A stretch of DNA of 57,264 nt from Entrophospora sp. SA101 (taxonomy: Eukaryota > Glomeromycota > Glomeromycetes > Entrophosporales > Entrophosporaceae), in NCBI GenBank assembly GCA_958430865.1, contig CAUDNR010001480.1, forward strand, positions 33,526 to 90,789, given 5' to 3'. Shown here piece by piece: positions 34,788 to 43,504 of the stretch (position 1 is the stretch's first letter; the number at the start of each line of letters is the position of its first letter). The notes below the pieces were generated by a model that ran no database searches, was not told where the DNA came from, and was given only the letters and a program-made list of their open reading frames with translations. The position numbers and the translations under genes were made by a program.

Positions 34788-37094
34788 TTATATAGATTGA
34801 TTTCTGTTTCCTTCAGGATTTATAATAGTATAATATTTTCTTGAACAGGCATCTGAACTTCTATTTTTCATAATTTCAGAAACTTTATCCCATTTTCCAC
34901 TATATATTCTAACCAAATCAACTAATTTCTTTATTTCATCACTTGACCACATTATCCTTTTACGGTCATCTGATTCAAATTTTTCATTGCCATCACCATT
35001 GCCATCATTAAAATCACTAATCTTAGCATCATTATCATCAAATTCCAAATCAATATAGTCATCATCGTCATCATCATCATAATCATCTTCATAATCATAA
35101 TCATCATTGTCATCATCGCCACCACCTTTTTTCATCTTTGTTGCTCGATTTTTGATAGATTTGAATGTCCTTCCAGGAAAATATTCAGCAAGACGTCCAT
35201 AATCATTTCCATATTTTTTTAATAAATCCTTTAATAAATCTCTATCTGTTTTTGACCAATTCTTACGTGTAACAGGCCAATAAATGTTTTTTTGATCATT
35301 ATGACTTGGTTCTGGTAAAAATTGATGATTCAATTTGAAAAATGATATAAATTGATTTTTTGTTTTATTTTTAATTTCTTTTGATATTGTCTTCCAATCA
35401 GGTCCATATTTTTGATAAAGCTCTGTGAATTGGCCAATTTCTTCATCATTCCATATTGTATTAGTCCTTACAAAATTATGCATATTAAAAAATGGAAATA
35501 TGTGTTCATGATCTAAATAAAAATTTTTAATCTCTTTGCCTGATTTCTTGTTTCCCAATTTACTTGCTATTAATTTCCAGTTATTTCCATATTTATTGTA
35601 TAAATATTGAAGTTTAACTACTTTGATCAATGACCAATTTGTATTTAATGATTCATAATACCTTGTAATATAATAAAACCTTACATAACATGCTAATGGT
35701 GTTCTTTTTGGCTTAAGTTTTTGGGAAATTTCTGTAAAATCTTTACCTGAAAGCCTTAATTTAAAAAGTTGATAAATATCATCAACACCCCATTTAACCT
35801 CTAGTTTTGATTTACGTGATTTTTTAACAACATTGTGAGGATGATATTTTGTAAAATATTTGAAAACATGTTGACGTACCTCATTTGGTTTTTTATATGG
35901 AAAGCTAGGAATAATTTTATCCCAATCAAACCCATGTTCAGCTATTATATTCTTTAAGAATTTTTTATCTTCAGATGACCATTGACGTGTTCTGGGTGAA
36001 TTAAAACATAAAGGTGTAAATCCTGGCAAAAGTAATGGAATTAATTGCCATCTACCATACTTTTTCACAAGTAAATTAAATGCATCTATTACTTCTTTTG
36101 ATAAATGGTGTTCAGATATTGAGGTAACATCATTATTCATTTGATTCCAAGATTGATGATATTTAAATTCACATAAAATAGCCGATCTACCAGGAAGTTT
36201 ACTAGATATTTTAAACCAATTTTGGCCATATTTTTCAACAAGTTCATTTAATAAATTTATTTCATGTTTTGTCCACGGAAGATGATCTTGATTTGTTGTT
36301 GTTGGTCTTATGGTGGTGGTAGAGATTGTATCTAAACTTTTTTTGCTTGATGAAGATGATGATGATGGTGATGTGAATTTTGAAATTAAATCATAATCAT
36401 GTCTATATTTAAAAATTAAACTATTTAAAATATTTAAATCAACATTTGGCCATCTAATAGATGATGTGTCATGAATAGAGTTGCTTAATGAAGGAAATTT
36501 GTCTGGATTTTTCTTTACAAAAAGTTCTATTTCACTGGAACTTTTATTTGGAAAATGTTTAATAATTTTATTCCATCTACGTCCATGTATCTCAAATAAA
36601 TTATTCAGGGATTTAATTTCTTCTTCCTTCCAACTTTTTTCTTTTTGATAATGTTGATAGTCTAATGGTAATAATAAATCATCATTGTTATCATTATGTT
36701 TAAAATTCTTTGTATGATGATCAGGTAATATATTTAATAGACCTGCATATTTTTTATAACATTCTACTGGTGATTTGGTAAACATATACTTGGAAACCAA
36801 ATCCCAATTCTCACCAAGTTTTTCAACAAGATTTTCTAATTGTTTAACTTCCAATTTGGTCCATTCATAAGATTCTTTTTGACTATTGTTGTTATCATTG
36901 TCATTGTTATTGAAATCATCTATTAATTTAACATTGTTTTTTGATAAAGTTGAAAATTGTCTATTTGTACAATGATCATCAGGTAATGATAACAACAATA
37001 CACTATTAGATAAATTTTGTCTTGTTTTATTTAAAGAAATTAATTTATTATGATTTAAAAGCTTTTTGATCATTTTTAAAATAAAAAGGATCAA
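34788..37094 (-). CDS. Multi-SANT/Myb repeat protein with mitochondrial-like N-terminus
   Basis: A single 768-codon frame. About ten SANT/Myb-like repeats run from residue 77 to the end, each with a leading Trp and a typical third-helix pattern: YEWTKLEVKQLENL, SWKEEEIKSLNNLF, PWTKHEINLLNELV, QWSSEDKKFLKNII, NWSLIKVVKLQYLY, IWNDEEIGQFTELY, NWSKTDRDLLKDLL, MWSSDEIKKLVDLV and others. An Asp-rich acidic stretch (about 660-715) precedes the last repeat. The first 55 residues are rich in Lys, Asn, Ser and Leu with few acidic residues and end RQFSTLSKN, which looks like a cleavable mitochondrial presequence. An internal start at Met8 (MIKKLLNHNK) would keep it. By family it should bind nucleic acid; the location is inferred. 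No intron is evident. Confidence 0.8.
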   Translation of the reverse strand: MILFILKMIKKLLNHNKLISLNKTRQNLSNSVLLLSLPDDHCTNRQFSTLSKNNVKLIDDFNNNDNDNNNSQKESYEWTKLEVKQLENLVEKLGENWDLVSKYMFTKSPVECYKKYAGLLNILPDHHTKNFKHNDNNDDLLLPLDYQHYQKEKSWKEEEIKSLNNLFEIHGRRWNKIIKHFPNKSSSEIELFVKKNPDKFPSLSNSIHDTSSIRWPNVDLNILNSLIFKYRHDYDLISKFTSPSSSSSSSKKSLDTISTTTIRPTTTNQDHLPWTKHEINLLNELVEKYGQNWFKISSKLPGRSAILCEFKYHQSWNQMNNDVTSISEHHLSKEVIDAFNLLVKKYGRWQLIPLLLPGFTPLCFNSPRTRQWSSEDKKFLKNIIAEHGFDWDKIIPSFPYKKPNEVRQHVFKYFTKYHPHNVVKKSRKSKLEVKWGVDDIYQLFKLRLSGKDFTEISQKLKPKRTPLACYVRFYYITRYYESLNTNWSLIKVVKLQYLYNKYGNNWKLIASKLGNKKSGKEIKNFYLDHEHIFPFFNMHNFVRTNTIWNDEEIGQFTELYQKYGPDWKTISKEIKNKTKNQFISFFKLNHQFLPEPSHNDQKNIYWPVTRKNWSKTDRDLLKDLLKKYGNDYGRLAEYFPGRTFKSIKNRATKMKKGGGDDDNDDYDYEDDYDDDDDDDYIDLEFDDNDAKISDFNDGNGDGNEKFESDDRKRIMWSSDEIKKLVDLVRIYSGKWDKVSEIMKNRSSDACSRKYYTIINPEGNRNQSI

Positions 37095-37380
37095 CTGTGT
37101 AACTAAACTTTAAATGTCACTATAGAAACACGGATTTCAGATAGTGAAAGCATTGAGCATAACAACCATTTTCATAATGTTTTTACAATATCTTATATAA
37201 TATTTCATTGGTATTTGTTTATGTTTAGTGTTTTCACTATGTGAAATCTTTGTGAATTACATTTTTTTTTACCAGTTCTCTCCCCAAAATATTTATGGTT
37301 CATCAAAAAAAAGGTTATCAAGAAAATTATATGCAAAAAGTTTAGTAATAATACCACAAATTTCCTTTATAATATTACTC
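37095..37380. other. Upstream region of the multi-SANT gene
   Basis: AT-rich spacer; nothing recognised besides the likely 5' flank of the minus-strand SANT gene. It leads directly into the hairpin array. Confidence 0.45.
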
Positions 37381-37663
37381 TTTTATTAAGGGACGCCTTG
37401 ATAAAATTATTTATTTTTACTTGAGTTTTCTCAAATATTTACACAGTTTAACTTGCTGTGTGATCTCGTTAACCCTAATATTAACCTGCTTAGTGATCTC
37501 GTTGATATTAGTAAATATTGACTGGGAGTTAAAGATTCATAGAGGAATCTCGTTAACTCATATCCTTCGTGGATGATTTCTTAAGGGAGCTAGCCTGCTA
37601 AGTGATCTCGCTAGTTACTTTATTTATCGGGCACATGTCACTTGTAACCAAAAGGGGTTACAA
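37381..37663. repeat. Array of hairpins with differing stems and a shared 15-nt loop
   Basis: Six or more potential hairpins lie in 283 bases. H1 37381-37406: 11-bp stem TTTTATTAAGG/CCTTGATAAAA, loop GACG. H2 37448-37472: stem TTAAC/GTTAA. H3 37476-37510: stem TAATATTAAC/GTTGATATTA. H4 37526-37559: GAGTTAA+AGATTC paired with GAATCT+TTAACTC across a CG bulge. H5 37588-37616: AGCTAGC/GCTAGTT. H6 37642-37663: TTGTAACC/GGTTACAA. A weaker one (ATCC TTCGT GGAT) is at 37562-37574. The loops of H2, H3 and H5 are all 15 nt and nearly identical: TTGCTGTGTGATCTC, CTGCTTAGTGATCTC and CTGCTAAGTGATCTC. Each of H1, H3 and H5 contains one G-T pair. Whether this is an RNA or a DNA element is not known. Confidence 0.7.
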
Positions 37664-37837
37664 TTTTACAGGTTTGATTGTATTTTTTTTAATTACACAA
37701 AAATCACGTGAATCCATTTTTGGAGAAAAAATTGATTTGAAAATTTGGACACGTCCAATTATTTAAATTATTTTACTACTAAATCAGTTTGTAAACATCA
37801 ATAATATTAGTCAAGTGTAAAAACCTTTATTGCCACA

Positions 37838-37895
37838 ATGTCCAAAGAAATCCATGAATACTTCAGTCGTAAATCATCAGATTGGAGAATAATTG
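37838..37895 (+). other. Possible gene start cut by the assembly gap
   Basis: An ATG followed by 19 open codons (MSKEIHEYFSRKSSDWRII) runs into the gap. It is too short to identify, and the opposite strand is open too. I list it only because the gap hides what follows. Confidence 0.2.
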
Positions 37896-38895
37896 NNNNN
37901 NNNNNNNNNNNNNNNNNNNNNNNNNNNNNNNNNNNNNNNNNNNNNNNNNNNNNNNNNNNNNNNNNNNNNNNNNNNNNNNNNNNNNNNNNNNNNNNNNNNN
38001 NNNNNNNNNNNNNNNNNNNNNNNNNNNNNNNNNNNNNNNNNNNNNNNNNNNNNNNNNNNNNNNNNNNNNNNNNNNNNNNNNNNNNNNNNNNNNNNNNNNN
38101 NNNNNNNNNNNNNNNNNNNNNNNNNNNNNNNNNNNNNNNNNNNNNNNNNNNNNNNNNNNNNNNNNNNNNNNNNNNNNNNNNNNNNNNNNNNNNNNNNNNN
38201 NNNNNNNNNNNNNNNNNNNNNNNNNNNNNNNNNNNNNNNNNNNNNNNNNNNNNNNNNNNNNNNNNNNNNNNNNNNNNNNNNNNNNNNNNNNNNNNNNNNN
38301 NNNNNNNNNNNNNNNNNNNNNNNNNNNNNNNNNNNNNNNNNNNNNNNNNNNNNNNNNNNNNNNNNNNNNNNNNNNNNNNNNNNNNNNNNNNNNNNNNNNN
38401 NNNNNNNNNNNNNNNNNNNNNNNNNNNNNNNNNNNNNNNNNNNNNNNNNNNNNNNNNNNNNNNNNNNNNNNNNNNNNNNNNNNNNNNNNNNNNNNNNNNN
38501 NNNNNNNNNNNNNNNNNNNNNNNNNNNNNNNNNNNNNNNNNNNNNNNNNNNNNNNNNNNNNNNNNNNNNNNNNNNNNNNNNNNNNNNNNNNNNNNNNNNN
38601 NNNNNNNNNNNNNNNNNNNNNNNNNNNNNNNNNNNNNNNNNNNNNNNNNNNNNNNNNNNNNNNNNNNNNNNNNNNNNNNNNNNNNNNNNNNNNNNNNNNN
38701 NNNNNNNNNNNNNNNNNNNNNNNNNNNNNNNNNNNNNNNNNNNNNNNNNNNNNNNNNNNNNNNNNNNNNNNNNNNNNNNNNNNNNNNNNNNNNNNNNNNN
38801 NNNNNNNNNNNNNNNNNNNNNNNNNNNNNNNNNNNNNNNNNNNNNNNNNNNNNNNNNNNNNNNNNNNNNNNNNNNNNNNNNNNNNNNNNNNNNNN
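37896..38895. other. Assembly gap (1000 N)
   Basis: Exactly 1000 undetermined bases, a conventional placeholder for a gap of unknown size. The first base after the gap is also the first base of a 77-bp inverted match to 43508-43584, so orientation and order around the gap should be treated with caution. Confidence 0.99.
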
Positions 38896-38972
38896 CACGT
38901 AATATTATTTCCCAATGAACTCACATTTATTGATTTTAGGTTATGATGATGAAAAGGTTGTATTTGGTTTTG
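38896..38972. repeat. 77-bp inverted repeat, left copy
   Basis: This is the reverse complement of 43508-43584 without mismatch over 77 bases. It abuts the gap at its left end and lies within the coding sequence of the split ELYS-type gene. A k-mer-sized overlap at a contig end is typical of assembly-graph breaks. Confidence 0.85.
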
Positions 38973-39500
38973 ATGTTGTAAAATTAATGGTTGAACTGGA
39001 TTTAACTTCGAAGTGAGATCATATAAAATGTAGTGAAATTGATTTTCTGATTGATTGTTGTTGTTGTGGTTATTATTATTATCATTATTACTTTCTGGCA
39101 ATGTTGTTATCAATAAGTATGGGAAGCCATTCATTTTAAAATGGTGTACATTTAGGATTTTTTTGATATATTTAGAATCTTTTAATTTTGATTTATCATG
39201 ATTATGATATAATTTAATATTGTAGTCCATAGTCCTAAATTCTGCAATGTATGCTTTCTTCCCTCTGAGAAATTTTATTGGAAGTGGGGGATAACTTTGA
39301 ACCACTAAATGTTCATCATTATAAAGATAATCATATTTACAATTTGCTATGCTGTCATCTAAACTACTATACCTTCCTTTAGTAAAAAATTGTGACTCAT
39401 TGTTTTGATTTAGTTGTTCAGCAGAAATAAAACTAGTTATGGTAGAGGTTTGATCTTGTGGTCTGAAATTAGTCATCAACGTTTGTAATAAATGGACCAT
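38896..39500 (-). CDS. ELYS-type nucleoporin, 5' half (split gene)
   Basis: A minus-strand frame from ATG at 39500 (MVHLLQTLMTNFRPQDQ; an in-frame ATG at 39548 would add a Tyr-rich leader) runs into the gap. It encodes about 200 residues, with an Asn-rich insert, ending QNQIQPFHHHNLKSINVSSL then GNNIT. The same ending words occur in frame at the beginning of the homologous part of the plus-strand gene at 43508-45988, which continues the protein. The two are therefore most likely halves of one gene whose middle was cut by an inversion or misassembly. The 5' half corresponds to the N-terminal region, expected to be a beta-propeller in ELYS; I see no diagnostic motif in it. Confidence 0.7.
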
Positions 39501-39548
39501 ATTTAACGTAAGAAAGTAATAATAATAATAAAAAAAATGGTGCGACAT

Positions 39549-40550
39549 TCAATTACTTTTTTTGTATAATAAAAAATGTTAATCATACATACGTTTCTGG
39601 TTCAAAGATCATATAGAACTATTAAAAAATATTGATCTATTGATTCGGGACACGTGAAATAAATCTAATGAATCATTATTCGATTCAAACAATAAACAAT
39701 CCAGTGTTTATGTTAGAGGCAAATACTTTTTTTTTTCACACTAAAGAAAGCAAATTTTAATGATCTAAAAAATCTATATATTAATTCTACAAACAAATAA
39801 ACATATATATAAACATCTAATGTAAGAAAATTGTATAAATAAAATAATTGATACAGATATTAGCATTTTATTTTATTTTACAAAAAATGCATTAAAAGAA
39901 AAACAATAAAAAAATATGATTGATTTTGATGTTGAAAAACGAGAACGTGTTACGACCATCATCCGCGTTACCAACATCATCTAAAAATGTTAATCACCGT
40001 TAATTACATACCATCTTGTTCACTCATGTTATTTATATCAACTGCTATTATTATTTCTGTTCGTACATACTACCAATATTTTTCATTGGGGATTTTCTAT
40101 TAGATAAATAAATAACCAGTCATTTATAAATAATTTTACTCTCATTAATATCTCCACTGATAACGCGAACAAAGTCATGATTGTATATGATGGCTATAAA
40201 TGTAGTTTCCATGATGATTTAAATGTGGTATTGATGGAGTATCTTTCTTTAAATAATTCCTTTTACTTGGCGAATAAACATTGGTATTTAAATTCCTTAC
40301 CATCCAATAATTGTCGCCAATATTTGCTCCAAAGTCACTTTCAATGAATTAGGTTATGTATGATGAAAATGATATAACCGAAAGGAATAAAAATTATCAT
40401 TTCTTAAAACAATCAAGGATCACGTAACATCTAATACAATGAATGATACTACCAATATGGTCTATTATATAGTATATCAACAACTTCTTATAATATTTGT
40501 ATTAAAAGTAAAATATAAACTAAAAATGGATATGTTATGAATAAAAAATA
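39549..40550. other. Intergenic region, divergent genes
   Basis: AT-rich spacer between the 5' half of the ELYS-type gene (minus) and the proteasome gene (plus). No gene recognised. It should hold both promoters, but no specific site stands out. Confidence 0.45.
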
Positions 40551-41986
40551 ATGACTGGATCTTATGATCGCGGTAAATTTTCTTGTTTTATTTAAACCCT
40601 AATTCTTAATACAAGGTAATTGTTATAATTAATTCAACTTTTAGTTAATTCAATTTAGTTATTTTTTCTAGCATTAACTGTTTTTTCGCCAGACGGACAT
40701 TTATTTCAAGTTGAATATGCTTTAGAAGCTGTTAGAAAAGGAACTTGTGCGGTATTTATCTTTATTGTTTACGTTTGATATTTACTCAATCATTTATGAG
40801 GAATTTTTATGTTTATTAATTAATTCGTTGTATAGGTGGGAGTCCGTGGTGAAGATTGTGTTGTTCTTGGTTTGAAAAAAAAAGCAGTTCTTAAATTACA
40901 AGATCCACGCACTGTACGAAAGATTGCCATGCTAGATGATCACGTATGCATGGCATTTGCTGGTACAGAATTATTGATGTTGCTGTTGTTGCTGTTATTA
41001 TTATTGTGTTTTTTTTTTGAGGTGAAGATTATAAATTAATAATAAAAACATTAAAAATACATTCCTAATGAATTGTAAAAGGTCTTAGTGCAGATGCAAG
41101 GGTTCTTGTTAATAAAGCTAGAATAGAATGTCCAAGCCATAGACTTACTGTTGAAGACCCCGTAACTGTTGAATATATTACACGTTACATTGCAGGTGTT
41201 CAACAGGTATGTGGTTATAGTATTTATAATATATTAAATACTCGCTCAGTTAGACATTAAGTAAATATTTAGGTATTATTATTATTATTTGATTTTAGAG
41301 ATACACACAAAGTGGTGGTGTACGTCCATTTGGTATTTCAACACTTATTATTGGATTTGATGCTAATGATAAAGTACCAAGACTTTATCAAACTGATCCA
41401 TCTGGCATATATTCAGCATGGAAGGTAAATATTACAAACATTACTTACTTATTTAATGTTTTGATTAAGAGAGTTTATATAAGTTTTTTAAATATTTTTT
41501 TTAAAAAAATCAAAAGGCAAATTCAATTGGAAGAAGTTCAAAAACTGTCCTTGAATTTTTGGAAAAAAATTATAAGGAAGGTTTATCAAAAGATGAAACC
41601 ATAAAATTGGCCGTTAAATCTCTTTTAGAGGTATGATAACTATTATATATAGACATGTATGTGTGTATATATTTGATAATAACAGTTTATAAATTTATTA
41701 GGTTGTACAAACTGGCGCCAAAAATATCGAGATTGCAGTGATGACTAATGATGCTATAATTAAAGTAAACAGCCTTTTAGTATTATTATTATTAACACCA
41801 CTAATATTACTAGATCTCTATAGATTTATGTAATTGAAATTGTTATTTTAATTATTATCAATATTATTATAATTCATGATAAACATACAGAGTTTAGAAA
41901 TCGAAGAGGTTGAAGTTATAGTAACTGATATTGAGAAAGAGAAAGAGGCAGAAGCAGAAAAGAAAAAGAAACCAAGTACATCCTAA
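40551..41986 (+). CDS. 20S proteasome alpha4-type subunit (PSMA7/Pre6 family)
   Basis: Eight exons: 40551-40572, 40672-40751, 40836-40962, 41082-41206, 41299-41424, 41517-41630, 41702-41764 and 41891-41986, all GT-AG and phase-consistent, give 250 aa. It starts [20 protein letters not shown] and then VEYA, the alpha-subunit N-terminal signature that forms the gated ring. Next come [51 protein letters not shown] and [18 protein letters not shown]. The [19 protein letters not shown] pattern and the Lys/Glu-rich tail fit the alpha4 (PSMA7, yeast Pre6) subgroup. Length agrees with the family (about 248-254). A broken inverted duplicate lies at 32398-33534. The intact copy converges with the ribosomal gene at 42589-43387. 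Confidence 0.93.
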
Positions 41987-42588
41987 ATCATTAAAATAAA
42001 TAAATATTGGTGGCTTGATTGATCGAAATCTTCAGATGTAGAAATGATATTAGTACACATTGATTTGTATCATAACCCATAACCTAATATTAGGGCAACG
42101 TTATTTATCATATGAATCATAATATGTTCAATTAATCTTTCCTGGAATTGCAATCAAAATGTCAATTTGATTGTTGCTAAATTATTATTAATATTATAAT
42201 TTAATTTTTAGAAAAACAAAAGATATATAAATAAATAAATTACTCTTACAATAATTTGCTCTTGCTCATGAGCAAACAAATGTTGGCCTGTTATTAACAA
42301 AATCAATCTATTCAATTAAACCAATAGACATTAGACATTAGTATAATTTAAACATTAAGAAAAAAAAATTTTTGCTAATATAATATATTTGATTTATTTA
42401 TTTATTCTTTTTTTATTTAATGATAAAATTAAAAGCTAAAAATTTCATGCTTAAAAGACTAAAGAAAGAATATAAATAAATTTGAAACAAATCATCATAG
42501 AACCATACTTCTAATTCAATTAGTGATGTTTAATTTTTTGAATAAAAATTATTTTTTATTATTATAAATTAATTAATCAACATATAAA
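41987..42588. other. Intergenic region between convergent genes
   Basis: 3' flanks of the proteasome and uL13 genes. About 150 bases (42305-42455) occur in reverse orientation at 32220-32370, the 3' flank of the proteasome pseudogene. This defines the inverted duplication's extent. No gene recognised. Confidence 0.6.
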
Positions 42589-43387
42589 TTAATAACCAAA
42601 TGCATGGAGTTGTTGTTGAACTTTCTTTAACTCTTTTTCTTTGTTCTTTAAAGCATTAGCCTTGATTTGAGCTTCTTTCTTTTTACGTTCATAAAATTCT
42701 TTACTCTTGACTTTACGTCTATCCTCTAATTTCTTAACAACATCTTTATATTTCCATCCAACTTCTGTTGATAAACGTGAGATCGTTGTAAATTTACGAC
42801 CTGGTTTCAACTTCAAAACTTTCAAAGCATCAGGCATTACCATTCTTTTTTGTTTATCATATGGTGGTGGTATACCCTCAAAGATCTTAAGACGTTTTAA
42901 TGCTGCAGCTCCACGTGATGATTTATGTGGAATCATACCACGTATTGTCTTATAAAATATTTTGGATGGTGCTCGAAAATGAAATGGTCCACGTGCTGGA
43001 TTTACAATTGATCGCTTACGAAGATAGGAATGATACTTGACTATATTCATTTATATATGTGTGAGTTTATATTGTATTTAAAATTGATGTATTAAGATTA
43101 ATGAAAAAAAAAATTTTTAAAAAAAAATCAAAAAGAATTATCGACTTAATTACTCTTGTTCCTGAAAAATGATCCAGATACATTCAAATCTTCTGCACGG
43201 ACAATAACAATTTTTTGACCTGTTAAAATTTGTTTGGCCACAATTGATGCTAAGCGTCCCAATAAATGTCCTTTTGCATCAATAATAACAACCTTTTTTC
43301 ATAATAGTATGTATAATTTAAAAAATATTAATTAAAAAAAATTGATTCACGAGTAAATTATTAACTTACCTTTTCAAATTCACTCAT
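42589..43387 (-). CDS. 60S ribosomal protein uL13 (L13a/L16)
   Basis: Three exons on the minus strand, 43387-43370 (18 nt, MSEFEK), 43292-43154 and 43040-42589, give 202 aa. Exon 2 encodes [20 protein letters not shown] and FFRNK; the splice into exon 3 makes [16 protein letters not shown], matching the family's FYRNKLKYxxFLRKR. Next are [44 protein letters not shown] and the Lys-rich tail. The length equals the usual 199-205 residues. It is a structural component of the large ribosomal subunit. The tiny first exon was recovered from the family N-terminus and splice sites. Its ATG is only 22 bases from the frame that leads into the ELYS 3' half, which is unusually close and fits a rearrangement breakpoint. 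Confidence 0.92.
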
Positions 43388-43504
43388 GTTGATGAATATA
43401 TAAATAACTTGCAAAAAATTTTTTTTGAAAAATCTAATTTTTCTAATGATTTACATGTTACATGTCTTGTGTTACAACAAATTGTTTATAAATGGGGCAT
43501 ACTG

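Noticed and set aside
37807..38946. Several apparent long open frames across the gap on both strands.
   Set aside because: They consist of undetermined bases; only the short flanks are real sequence.
40836..41039. A 67-codon frame starting GTG that could be read as a small protein.
   Set aside because: It is exon 3 of the proteasome subunit plus read-through into the intron.
43409..43504. The ATG at 43409 as the true start of the ELYS-type protein.
   Set aside because: It lies 22 bp from the uL13 start codon in the opposite direction, and its first 32 codons have no counterpart in the 5' half found at 39500-38896.
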